Counted from the stretch's first letter, positions 1-6,682 are shown. The stretch is DNA of 7,066 nucleotides from Lentisphaerota bacterium (GCA_020201415.1 JAIVGW010000296.1:1-7066); one strand, 5' to 3'. Numbers and translations: made by a program. Notes: a model not told the origin generated them from the sequence alone.

Positions 1-143
1 AAGTGTGTGATTCACTGGTTTCCCGTCCCTTCTCCACACTTCAGCGCAGACTTACTCGACCCCTTAAACGCCACTCTTCCCCGGATACACTTACCCGATT
101 CCGATAAATAATTCGGCGAAATTGCCTAAAATATGGCAAATTA

Positions 144-167
144 TATCTGTTACAGATGTTACAGATA
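144..167. repeat. Overlapping direct and inverted repeats, possible operator
   Basis: The 9-mer GTTACAGAT occurs twice in tandem (149-157 and 158-166). The first copy also completes a perfect palindrome, ATCTGT-T-ACAGAT (145-157). The outer arms TATCTGT (144-150) and ACAGATA (161-167) form a second inverted repeat with a 10-bp spacer. Three half-sites of the ACAGAT type in 24 bp is the usual look of a dimeric regulator site. It lies just upstream of an extended -10-like TGCTATAAA. The regulator is unknown and the role is inferred. Confidence 0.4.
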
Positions 168-174
168 CATATAT

Positions 175-182
175 GCTATAAA
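175..182 (+). promoter_or_regulatory. Candidate extended -10 element (TG-N-TATAAA)
   Basis: The hexamer TATAAA at 177-182 matches five of six positions of the sigma-70 -10 consensus and is preceded by TG at the extended -10 position. No good -35 is present at 16-18 bp; that space is filled by the ACAGAT repeats. If used, it would drive the rightward gene at 396 with an untranslated leader of about 200 nt. Support is by motif only, in AT-rich DNA where such motifs arise by chance. Confidence 0.25.
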
Positions 183-315
183 ACCCCTATATTTAAAGAA
201 AATCGTGCAAGTATCAAAAAAAATGTCCGACGCCCCAGGTCAGATCACGTTAAGATTGCTTCGCGTAAATCTTTCAACTACAATATACGAACAAATGTTC
301 AGACCATAGAGGCAA

Positions 316-336
316 TTTCAAAACTACGTTTTGAAA
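316..336. repeat. Perfect 9-bp inverted repeat with 3-nt loop
   Basis: TTTCAAAAC (316-324) and GTTTTGAAA (328-336) are exact reverse complements separated by TAC. No T-run follows on either strand, so it is not a standard intrinsic terminator. It sits 60 bp upstream of the start codon at 396 and could be an operator or a hairpin in the 5' untranslated region of that gene. Confidence 0.45.
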
Positions 337-395
337 GCACCTCTGTGAGATTGCAAATACGGCATTAACAGCCGGGCAGCCCATAGAACAGACTT

Positions 396-971
396 ATGCC
401 GTCACCCCTGGCCCATATCGCGGTAGGCTGTGCCATCGGCGACAGCGCCGGTCGCCGTTCCCCGCATTACTGGCGAATTCTGGCTATCAGCGTTTTTTTC
501 GCCATGCTGCCGGACATTGACGCCATCCCGGGCATTCTGTTCCGCAACATCGGCAAATATCACAATCAGTTCACCCACAGCATTTTTTTCGGGCTGGCGA
601 TCTGCCTGCTGGCCACGCCCCTGGTGCGCCTGTTGCTGCCGGAACACAGCCCGAAACGGATCTTCGGCCTGCTGGCGGCCTGTTCCGGCTCGCATCTACT
701 CCTGGATTTTTTTACCCACGGTGGCACGGGGCGGCTGCTGTTCTGGCCATTTCATACCAGCCGTTTCCGCGCGCCCCTGACCATATTCAACGGACTGCGC
801 TGGTCCGCCGGCCTGATCAGCCCGGCACACCTGGCAACCCTGGCCAATGAATCGGTTTTCGTATTGGCGCTTTATCTGATCATTTATCTGATCCGCGAGC
901 ATAACAGCCGGGAGCAAGGCGGCGGGCCGGATCAGGGCGATACGGACATCCGCATCAGCCAATCCAGATAG
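396..971 (+). CDS. Membrane-bound metal-dependent hydrolase-like protein (YdjM/DUF457 type)
   Basis: This is a 191-residue membrane protein of the YdjM/DUF457 kind, annotated elsewhere as inner-membrane metal-dependent hydrolase; the substrate is not known. The N-terminus MPSPLAH is typical of the family and fixes the start, although no clear Shine-Dalgarno sequence precedes it. Likely metal ligands are conserved in order: H7, the LPDID motif (D40, D42), H56 and H61 in HNQFTHS, and the SHLLLDFFTH motif (H100, D104, H108). Hydrophobic segments lie near residues 26-45, 62-82, 88-106 and 152-168. The polar tail after about residue 168 is encoded in the segment that overlaps the prepilin peptidase gene on the other strand, so it may be a recent extension. 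It stands alone on this strand, convergent with the ilv operon, and nothing suggests a functional link to it. Family call is firm; biochemical role is unknown. Confidence 0.82.
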   Translation: MPSPLAHIAVGCAIGDSAGRRSPHYWRILAISVFFAMLPDIDAIPGILFRNIGKYHNQFTHSIFFGLAICLLATPLVRLLLPEHSPKRIFGLLAACSGSHLLLDFFTHGGTGRLLFWPFHTSRFRAPLTIFNGLRWSAGLISPAHLATLANESVFVLALYLIIYLIREHNSREQGGGPDQGDTDIRISQSR

Positions 972-1768
972 GCCTGCCACCAGGACGATCCTCCCAGCAT
1001 CCAGACCACGGCCGCCAGCGCCAGGTAGGGCCCGAAGGGAATGCGGCTGCCCATGTTTTTGCGTTGGGTCGCAATCATGGCCAAACCCGCGCCGGCGCCG
1101 ACAAATGAAGCAAAAATCACGGTAAAAAAAACCGCCGGCCATCCCAGAAATGCGCCAAGTGCGCCGAGCAGTTTGACATCTCCCAACCCCATGGCCTCGC
1201 GCTTGAAGCACAGGCGCCCCAGTTCCGCCACCAGCCACAGCAGCAGGGCGCCGACCAGGGCGCCCAGCAGGGCCGAGCGGAATCCCGCGAAGGCCTGTGC
1301 CTGGCCATGCAAGGCCGGCACCAGTGCTGCCAGCAACGGTCCGGCAATCATGCCGCCAATCGAAATGCGGTCGGGAATAATCATGTGTTCAATGTCGACA
1401 AACGTGGCAATGACCAGCCCGGTTACCAGCAACCAGTAGATCAGCGTCAGCGGCTGCCAGCCGTAGCGCAGCCAGACCGCCAGAAAAAGCACGGCCGTCA
1501 ACAGCTCCACCAAAAAATAGCGCGGCACAATGGGCGCCGCACAGTAGCGGCAGCGGCCGCGCAGCACGATATAGGTCAACAGGGGAATATTGAGATACCA
1601 GGGTATCGCCCGTTTACAATGGGGACAAAAGGAACGCGGCGCCACTACAGACAGGTCGCGGGGAATACGGTAAATACAGACATTGGCAAAACTGCCGATG
1701 CAGGCGCCCAACATGAAAACCACCGCGGACATGTACCAGAAAAACCAGACGGGCGGTATACCTTCCAT
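932..1768 (-). CDS. pilD: Type IV prepilin peptidase (A24A family, leader peptidase / N-methyltransferase)
   Basis: A 278-residue polytopic inner-membrane aspartyl protease that cleaves the leader from type IV pilins or type II secretion pseudopilins and usually N-methylates the new N-terminus. The N-terminal domain has the GSFxNVxIYR motif (residues 25-34) and the cytoplasmic zinc-binding pairs CPHC (C48, C51) and CRYC (C73, C76). The catalytic aspartates are D125 in VDIEHMIIPD and D197 in GLGDVKL. About seven to eight hydrophobic segments follow the family pattern. The frame stays open 50 codons further upstream, but I start at 1768 because AAGGAG (1778-1783) stands 9 nt before that ATG and the family begins there. 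It is last in the operon, 59 nt after the leuA-aroE stop, and its end overlaps the convergent gene by 40 bp. The gene symbol is by family; pilD, gspO or comC usage depends on the pilus system, which is not in the window. Confidence 0.93.
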   Translation of the reverse strand: MEGIPPVWFFWYMSAVVFMLGACIGSFANVCIYRIPRDLSVVAPRSFCPHCKRAIPWYLNIPLLTYIVLRGRCRYCAAPIVPRYFLVELLTAVLFLAVWLRYGWQPLTLIYWLLVTGLVIATFVDIEHMIIPDRISIGGMIAGPLLAALVPALHGQAQAFAGFRSALLGALVGALLLWLVAELGRLCFKREAMGLGDVKLLGALGAFLGWPAVFFTVIFASFVGAGAGLAMIATQRKNMGSRIPFGPYLALAAVVWMLGGSSWWQAYLDWLMRMSVSP

Positions 1769-1774
1769 ACAGAA

Positions 1775-1783
1775 CCTCTCCTT
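1775..1783 (-). promoter_or_regulatory. Ribosome binding site deciding the prepilin peptidase start
   Basis: On the minus strand the sequence AAGGAGAGG precedes the ATG at 1768, with the GGAG core 9 nt away. No comparable site precedes the more distant in-frame ATG at 1918, which would add 50 residues unlike the family. The site overrules the longer reading frame. Confidence 0.75.
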
Positions 1784-1827
1784 GCCTGCCAACCGCCATA
1801 TCGCGGCGGCCATATTCAGCACTCCGA

Positions 1828-4227
1828 TCAAACCGATCCGGCCGCGGCGGACCGTTGTGGCATAGCGGCCAAAAGAGCCCGGCGCATACATGCCAGCGGC
1901 GGATCCCGGCCGGTCCATATTTTCAGCGACAGGGCGCCCTGGTGCAGCAGCATGCCCAACCCGTTGGCCGTGTGTGCTCCGGCTGTATGGGCCGCCCGCA
2001 TGGTGGGTGTCTGCGGCACATGGTAAATCAGATCATACAACCACTGGCCGGGACAAAAGGCTTCAGCAGGCAGCAGGGCCGGATCATCCTCCCGCAACCC
2101 CACGGAAGTCGCCTGAATGACAATCTGCGACGCATGGCAGGCGGCACACCAGGCATCCGACCGGGCCGGCGCCACATGCACGCCGGCAGACGGCATCAGC
2201 GCGCCAAGCTCAGCGGCCAGCCGCTCCGCGCGGCCGACATTGCGGTTCAGGAGCCACAACTCGCGCGCACCTGCCAAAGCGCAGGCAATGGCCACGGCGC
2301 GCCCTGCGCCGCCGCACCCCACTATACAGACCCGGCGTTCCGCCGGAGTGACGTTGAACTCCTCGCGGAAAGCCGCCAGAAAACCTTCGCCGTCCGTACT
2401 GTAACCACGCATGCGCCCCTCGACGATGCTGACGGTATTGACGGACCGCAGGCGCCGGGCCGAATCATCCAGATCTTCCAGAAACGCGAAAGCCGTCTCC
2501 TTGAGCGGCACCGTCAGATTGACCCCGGCAAAACCGAGTTCAGCCAGCATCGGCAATACAGAGCCCAAACGCTCCGGCGGCGTGTCGAACGCCAGGTAAA
2601 CGGCATCGAGGCCCATGGCGGCGAAAGCGGCGTTCTGCATCTGCGGCGAGAGCGAATGCTTCACCGGATGGCCCAGCACGGCATAGGGTCTGGTAGAGGC
2701 GTTAAGCATAAACCGGCGGTTGACACAACTCAAGTAGGCCGCCGCGCTGGCCTGCACCACGTCGGTGCCGCTGGCCTTACCGCTGACAATCTGCCCTTCC
2801 TGGAACTCCACACGTACACTGACCTCGCCCTGGGCATCCTTGCCGATGGTCACGGCCTGGATTCCGTAATCCACCAGCCGGCCGGCCACTCCGGTAATCC
2901 GATCGATGGTCTTGAGAGCCGCGTCCACCGGGCCGTCGCCGCAGGCCGCATCCTGCATAACCTCATGGCCCTTCTTCAGGCGCACCGTGGCGGTCGGAAC
3001 GGTGGTCGAGCCGGTGGAGACCTGCAAGTAGTCGATAGCGTAAATTCCGGCGGCATCCTCCATTTCATCGCGGGCGATAGCCACCAGATCATCGTCGTAT
3101 ATGGTCTTCTTCTTGTCCGCCAGTTCAATAAACCGCGCGTAAGCCCGCTCCAGTTCTTCAGGGCGCAAATGAAAACCCATACCCGACAGGCGGTCGCGGA
3201 AGGCGTGCCGGCCGGAATGCTTCCCCAGCACCAGCACCGTGCCGCTTTCCAGTCCGATATCCTCCGGGCGCATGATCTCGTATGTAGTGCGCTCCTTAAG
3301 GATGCCGTCCTGGTGTATGCCGGATTCATGCGCGAAGGCATTAGCGCCGATCACGGCCTTGTTGCGCTGCACCAGCATACCCGTCAGGCGGCTTACCAGC
3401 CGACTGGTGCGATAGATCTCCCTGGTCTTGATACCAGTAGTCAGGTGATAAAAATCATTGCGTGTGCGCAAGGCCATGACCAGTTCCTCCAACGCGCAGT
3501 TGCCGGCGCGTTCGCCCAGGCCGTTGATGGTGCATTCCACGCCGCGGGCGCCGTTTTTCACCGCCGCCAGCGAGTTGGCCACCGCCAGTCCCAGGTCATT
3601 ATGACAATGCACATTGATCACCGCGTCAGCAATGTTCGGCACCAGCTCGAACAGCGAGGCGATCAACGCGCCGTACTCCTCCGGCACCGCATAGCCCACG
3701 GTATCGGGAATGTTGACCGTCCTGGCGCCGGCATCGATCACGGCGCGAGTCACCTCTGCCAGGAAATCGGGTTCCGTGCGGGAGGCATCTTCGGGACTGA
3801 ACTCCACATCCTCACACAAGCTACGCGCCTGTTTCACCGCCGCCGTCGCCAGACGCACAATCTCCGCCTTTTCCTTGCGCAACTTGAATTGACGGTGAAT
3901 GCTCGATGTGGCCAGAAACACATGAATGCGGCCGCGGCGGCCGGCTGGCGCCACGGCCTCGGCGCAACGCACTATGTCCTTTTCCAGCGCACGCGCCAAA
4001 CCGGCAACCCGGGGCCCCTTCACCTGCGAGGCGATGGCGTGCACGGCCTGGAAATCGTCCGGCGAAGCGATGGGAAAGCCGGCTTCGATCACATCCACAC
4101 CCAGACGCGCCAACTGCTGGGCAATCTCGATTTTCTCGCGATGGTTCAGGCTGGCGCCGGGGCACTGCTCGCCATCGCGCAGCGTGGTGTCAAAAATCAA
4201 TACTCGATCATTCTGCTTGCGTTTCAT
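1828..4227 (-). CDS. leuA-aroE: Fused 2-isopropylmalate synthase (LeuA) and shikimate dehydrogenase (AroE)
   Basis: A single 799-residue frame joins two enzymes. Residues 1-506 are LeuA, which condenses acetyl-CoA with 2-oxoisovalerate at the start of leucine synthesis. They show DTTLRDGEQ (metal ligand D18), HCHND (H207, H209), GLGERAGN (N243), ESGIHQDG, LGKHSGRHAF, and the C-terminal leucine-sensing domain (about 405-500). Residues 507-799 are AroE, the NADPH-dependent reductase of 3-dehydroshikimate: the shikimate-binding HSLSP (S525, S527), LTVPLK with catalytic K576, N597, STDG with D612, the GCGGAGRA nucleotide loop (637-644), NATS-like QATS, and GLGMLLHQGA (Q763). Both halves look full length and intact. 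The junction NRRF-MLN has essentially no linker, and the ATG there (2707-2709) lacks a Shine-Dalgarno sequence. I start at 4227 because GGAG (4236-4239) is 8 nt upstream; the longer frame would begin with TTG at 4269. It lies 38 nt after ilvN. A lost stop codon by sequence error cannot be excluded from here. Confidence 0.92.
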   Translation of the reverse strand: MKRKQNDRVLIFDTTLRDGEQCPGASLNHREKIEIAQQLARLGVDVIEAGFPIASPDDFQAVHAIASQVKGPRVAGLARALEKDIVRCAEAVAPAGRRGRIHVFLATSSIHRQFKLRKEKAEIVRLATAAVKQARSLCEDVEFSPEDASRTEPDFLAEVTRAVIDAGARTVNIPDTVGYAVPEEYGALIASLFELVPNIADAVINVHCHNDLGLAVANSLAAVKNGARGVECTINGLGERAGNCALEELVMALRTRNDFYHLTTGIKTREIYRTSRLVSRLTGMLVQRNKAVIGANAFAHESGIHQDGILKERTTYEIMRPEDIGLESGTVLVLGKHSGRHAFRDRLSGMGFHLRPEELERAYARFIELADKKKTIYDDDLVAIARDEMEDAAGIYAIDYLQVSTGSTTVPTATVRLKKGHEVMQDAACGDGPVDAALKTIDRITGVAGRLVDYGIQAVTIGKDAQGEVSVRVEFQEGQIVSGKASGTDVVQASAAAYLSCVNRRFMLNASTRPYAVLGHPVKHSLSPQMQNAAFAAMGLDAVYLAFDTPPERLGSVLPMLAELGFAGVNLTVPLKETAFAFLEDLDDSARRLRSVNTVSIVEGRMRGYSTDGEGFLAAFREEFNVTPAERRVCIVGCGGAGRAVAIACALAGARELWLLNRNVGRAERLAAELGALMPSAGVHVAPARSDAWCAACHASQIVIQATSVGLREDDPALLPAEAFCPGQWLYDLIYHVPQTPTMRAAHTAGAHTANGLGMLLHQGALSLKIWTGRDPPLACMRRALLAAMPQRSAAAGSV

Positions 4228-4233
4228 GACCAT

Positions 4234-4239
4234 CTCTCC
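4234..4239 (-). promoter_or_regulatory. Ribosome binding site deciding the leuA-aroE start
   Basis: GGAGAG on the minus strand places its GGAG core 8 nt before the ATG at 4227. It is only 2 nt from the in-frame ATG at 4233, too close to serve it. The still longer frame would need a TTG at 4269 that overlaps the ilvN stop codon. LeuA proteins normally begin a few residues before IFDTTLRDGEQ, which agrees with 4227. Confidence 0.65.
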
Positions 4240-4265
4240 ATGCGCCACAATTACCGGCAATAAAC

Positions 4266-4742
4266 TCAATCCAAACGGCCCACGGCAATCACTCCGGAAC
4301 GGGACAACTCGAGGATGCCGTTGGATCGCAGCAATTCCAGCATGTTATCCACCTCATCGGTCGTGCCGACCATCTGCACGGTCAGGGATTTGCTCTGCAC
4401 GCAAACTATCCGGGCATTAAAAAGCGATGCCAGTTCAATCACGGCGGAGCGGTTTTTGGCCGTGGTCATCACCTTGGCCAGCATCAGCTCGCGGTCGGTG
4501 AACTTCTCGCCGGTGAAATCGTGCACCTTGATCACATCCACCAGCTTGTTCAACTGCTTGGTCACCTGCTCCAGAACTCGATCGTCTCCCGGGACCACCA
4601 TGGTGATACGTGAAGTCGTCGGGTCGTTGGTCGGCGCCACATTGAGGCTGTCAATATTATAGCCGCGTCCCGAAATCAAACCCACCACCCGCGCCAGCAC
4701 ACCCGGCTGGTTTTCCACCACTGCTGAAATAATATGTTTCAC
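4266..4742 (-). CDS. ilvN: Acetolactate synthase small (regulatory) subunit
   Basis: A 158-residue regulatory subunit of acetolactate synthase (acetohydroxyacid synthase), which activates the catalytic IlvB subunit and carries the site for end-product, usually valine, inhibition. The N-terminal ACT domain spans about residues 2-76, with the hallmark NQPGVLARVVGLISGRGYNI stretch (11-30). The C-terminal domain of the family follows to residue 158, so the protein is full length. The start codon is GTG, not ATG; GGGGAG stands 6 nt upstream and supports it. It sits 62 nt after ilvB and 38 nt before leuA-aroE on the same strand, in the standard catalytic-then-regulatory order. The symbol ilvN is used because the partner is of IlvB type; ilvH would be an equally valid name. 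Confidence 0.96.
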   Translation of the reverse strand: MKHIISAVVENQPGVLARVVGLISGRGYNIDSLNVAPTNDPTTSRITMVVPGDDRVLEQVTKQLNKLVDVIKVHDFTGEKFTDRELMLAKVMTTAKNRSAVIELASLFNARIVCVQSKSLTVQMVGTTDEVDNMLELLRSNGILELSRSGVIAVGRLD

Positions 4743-4804
4743 TGTATTCTCCCCTGCCTTTTCAATCTGGTAATATCACAAGCGCCGCCGACAACACCGA
4801 GCAT

Positions 4805-6523
4805 TCACGCCATGCTGTGGATCATTTCCAGCAGCGACGCACCGGCCGGCACCATCGGATAAACGTTCACCTCACGCTCAACCATGCACTCCAGCACCGC
4901 CGGACCGTTCCAAGCGAAAGCCTTCTCCAGGGACGGCACGACTTCCTCGCGCTTGACGGCCCGCAACCCCAGGGCGCCATGGGCCTCGGCCATCTTGACA
5001 AAGTCCGGCAGATAATGCGGCGCGGCGCCGGGCACCCGCTCGTTTTGCGGCCGATCGGCCTGGCCCAGCACGGTGGCGGAATATTCACCCTTGTAAAACA
5101 TCTCCTGCCATTGGCGCACCATGCCCAGATAAGAGTTGTTCAGGATCACCACCTTGACCGGCAATTGGTGCTCCACGGCCACCACCAGTTCCTGGAAGTT
5201 CATCTGGGCGCTGCCGTCCCCGGCAATGTCCACCACCATCTTGTCACGGCGGCCCACCTGGGCGCCGATCGCCGCCGGCAATCCGAACCCCATGGTTCCC
5301 AGCCCGCCCGAGGAAATGAACGTGCGCGGCTGGGTGTATTTGTAAAAATGCGCGGCCCACATCTGATGCTGGCCCACCTCGGTGGCAATAATGGCATCGC
5401 CACGCGTAAGCTCATAAATCTTGTCGATCACATACTGGGGCATCAGCTTACCGGGATCCTGGTCATAGGTGAAGGGATACTTCTCCTGCCATTGTCCCAG
5501 CTTGCTCAACCATGCTTCGCGCGGCCGCTCCTCGACCAACGGCAGCAGCGCCGTCAGCACGTGCCGCACATCGCCCACCACGGGGATGTCCACGGCCACG
5601 CTCTTGGAGATGGCCGACGGATCAATATCGATATGCGCGATCGTGGCATGCGGCGCGAACTCGGAAAGCTTGCCGGTCACCCGGTCATCGAAGCGCGCGC
5701 CCACGGAAACCAGCAGATCACATTCCTGCGTGGCGTAGTTGGCCGTAACGCTGCCATGCATCCCCAGCATGCGCAACGACAGCGGATCGGTCTCCGGAAA
5801 GGACCCCAACCCCAGCAGCGTCGTGGTCACCGGCAGGCGCGCCTTGCGCGCCAGCGCCGTCAGTTCCGCGGCCGCGCCGCTGCAGATCACGCCCGCGCCG
5901 ACGTACAGCAGCGGTTTCTCGGCGCGGTTCAGGGCTTCCGCCAGCTTGGCGATCTGGCGCGGATGGCCGGCGGTATTGGGATTGTACCCGCGAATCTTGA
6001 TCTCCTGCGGCGTCAGGGCGTTGGTGGAAGCGCGCTGCACATCCTTGGGAATGTCGATCAGCACCGGGCCGGGGCGGCCGGTAGCGGCAATGTAAAAGGC
6101 CTCGGCGATAATCCGCGGCAGGTCGTCCACGTTGCGCACCAGATAATTATGCTTGGTGACGGGCCTGGTGATCCCGGTAATGTCGGCCTCCTGGAAGGCG
6201 TCATTGCCGATCATATTCGAAGGCACCTGGCCGGAAATACAGACCATGGGCACGGAATCCATGTTGGCGGTGGCCAGGCCGGTGACCGTATTGGTGGCCC
6301 CGGGGCCGGAAGTCACCAGACAGCAGCCCACCTTGCCCGTGGCGCGGGCATACCCGTCGGCCATGTGCGTGGCGCCCTGTTCATGGCGCACCAGAATGAA
6401 TTCAAAGGGCGCGTGATAGAGATCCTTGAAGATATCCAGCACCGACCCGCCCGGCAAACCGAAGACCGTCTCCACGCCGGCCTGTTGCAACCCGTCCATC
6501 AGACATTCCACACCAGTTCGCAT
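4805..6523 (-). CDS. ilvB: Acetolactate synthase large (catalytic) subunit
   Basis: A 572-residue thiamine diphosphate enzyme that joins two pyruvates, or pyruvate and 2-oxobutyrate, in the first shared step of branched-chain amino acid synthesis. The domains appear in the usual order. The N-terminal pyrimidine-binding domain has FGLPGGSVLD and catalytic E48 in VRHEQGATHMA, then TSGPGATN (71-78). The central FAD-binding domain has ARFDDR (276-281). The C-terminal diphosphate domain has GDGSAQMN (435-442) and LNNSYLGMVRQWQ (461-473), with W472 at the position known for herbicide contact in plant enzymes. Residues about 487-504 look like an insertion relative to common homologues, just after MVRQWQ. 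The start ATG has a strong AGGAGG 5 nt upstream. It is the first structural gene of the operon and is preceded by a leader ORF and a terminator, so it is likely controlled by attenuation. Confidence 0.97.
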   Translation of the reverse strand: MRTGVECLMDGLQQAGVETVFGLPGGSVLDIFKDLYHAPFEFILVRHEQGATHMADGYARATGKVGCCLVTSGPGATNTVTGLATANMDSVPMVCISGQVPSNMIGNDAFQEADITGITRPVTKHNYLVRNVDDLPRIIAEAFYIAATGRPGPVLIDIPKDVQRASTNALTPQEIKIRGYNPNTAGHPRQIAKLAEALNRAEKPLLYVGAGVICSGAAAELTALARKARLPVTTTLLGLGSFPETDPLSLRMLGMHGSVTANYATQECDLLVSVGARFDDRVTGKLSEFAPHATIAHIDIDPSAISKSVAVDIPVVGDVRHVLTALLPLVEERPREAWLSKLGQWQEKYPFTYDQDPGKLMPQYVIDKIYELTRGDAIIATEVGQHQMWAAHFYKYTQPRTFISSGGLGTMGFGLPAAIGAQVGRRDKMVVDIAGDGSAQMNFQELVVAVEHQLPVKVVILNNSYLGMVRQWQEMFYKGEYSATVLGQADRPQNERVPGAAPHYLPDFVKMAEAHGALGLRAVKREEVVPSLEKAFAWNGPAVLECMVEREVNVYPMVPAGASLLEMIHSMA

Positions 6524-6528
6524 GTCTT

Positions 6529-6534
6529 CCTCCT
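6529..6534 (-). promoter_or_regulatory. Strong ribosome binding site of ilvB
   Basis: A full AGGAGG stands 5 nt before the ilvB ATG at 6523. It lies downstream of both the attenuator terminator and a small hairpin at 6543-6560, so read-through transcripts carry a strong, independent initiation site. Confidence 0.75.
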
Positions 6535-6542
6535 GCCCTTAA

Positions 6543-6560
6543 TCCGGCAACAGCGCCGGA
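6543..6560 (-). other. Small hairpin between the attenuator and the ilvB ribosome binding site
   Basis: TCCGGC (6555-6560) and GCCGGA (6543-6548) form a perfect 6-bp stem with a 6-nt loop. There is no T-run after it, so it is not a terminator. It ends 8 nt before the AGGAGG of ilvB. It could shield the 5' end of a processed message, or pair with the similar CCGGC/GCCGG arms at the leader stop codon. Confidence 0.4.
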
Positions 6561-6568
6561 ACCACTGT

Positions 6569-6603
6569 AAAAAAAAACCCACCGCTTGAGCAACGGTGGG
6601 TTT
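6569..6603 (-). terminator. Intrinsic terminator of the ilv leader (attenuator)
   Basis: On the minus strand AAACCCACCG (6594-6603) pairs with CGGTGGGTTT (6575-6584) across a 9-nt loop, and nine consecutive T residues (6569-6577) follow the GC-rich arm. The stem has seven pairs dominated by GC, plus three A-T pairs at its base. It points towards ilvB and ends 45 nt before its start codon, while the leader ORF stops 25 nt before the stem. A terminator in this position, in front of an intact amino acid operon and behind a short ORF rich in the regulatory codons, is the classic arrangement for transcription attenuation. Confidence 0.88.
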
Positions 6604-6682
6604 GGCTTCCTCATTCTTCCGGCCTGATCAAGCCGGCCACTCGGGTTTTCCACCGTGCCGTACCCGGGCGCCTACGAGGCAC
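6590..6682 (-). promoter_or_regulatory. Alternative pairings of the attenuator: pause hairpin and antiterminator
   Basis: Segment 2, GGCACGGTGG (6650-6659), can pair in two exclusive ways. With segment 3 it forms the antiterminator: CGGTGG (6650-6655) to CCACCG (6594-6599), extended by A6656-T6593 and, after one bulged T, by C6657-G6591 and G6658-C6590. This uses the 5' arm of the terminator and so would prevent it. With segment 1 it forms a pause hairpin: GTGC (6679-6682) to GCAC (6655-6658) and CGTA (6673-6676) to TACG (6659-6662). A third small hairpin, CCGGC (6632-6636) with GCCGG (6619-6623), places the leader stop codon in its loop. The pairings are read by eye without energies. Confidence 0.65.

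Larger units (their letters stand above)
1..395. other. Non-coding, AT-rich stretch upstream of the hydrolase-like gene
   Basis: I see no convincing gene here. The part from about 100 to 370 is clearly more AT-rich than the rest of the window. It contains a 7-bp inverted repeat at the very left edge (AAGTGTG at 1-7 and CACACTT at 35-41), a compact cluster of direct and inverted repeats at 144-167, and a perfect 9-bp inverted repeat at 316-336. An open frame of 70 codons starts at 156, but it has no ribosome binding site, begins inside the repeat cluster and resembles no family I know, so I do not call it. The stretch most likely holds the promoter and 5' untranslated region of the gene starting at 396. 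The gene to the left lies outside the window. Confidence 0.6.

Noticed and set aside
1..41. Inverted repeat AAGTGTG/CACACTT at the left edge as a terminator or transposon end
   Set aside because: It has a 27-nt loop and no T-run, and the window edge hides the neighbouring sequence, so no role can be supported.
223..309. A 28-codon frame on the plus strand preceded by an A-tract
   Set aside because: No ribosome binding site, no codon bias of a regulatory leader and no terminator after it.
156..368. Open frame of 70 codons on the plus strand in the left AT-rich region
   Set aside because: It starts inside the repeat cluster, has no ribosome binding site, no recognisable domain and a composition typical of translated non-coding DNA.
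1855..4263. Open frame of 802 codons antisense to leuA-aroE
   Set aside because: It mirrors a clear two-enzyme gene; long antisense frames are common opposite GC-rich genes, and the product is rich in H, R and Q without any domain.
4817..6589. Open frame of 590 codons antisense to ilvB
   Set aside because: Same reason: a shadow of an unmistakable ilvB, with no recognisable family of its own. It would also begin inside the attenuator terminator.
6402..6653. Alternative leader frame on the minus strand running through the terminator into ilvB
   Set aside because: It starts with GTG without a ribosome binding site, runs out of frame over the ilvB start and is not enriched in branched-chain codons; the 6628-6756 frame explains the region better.
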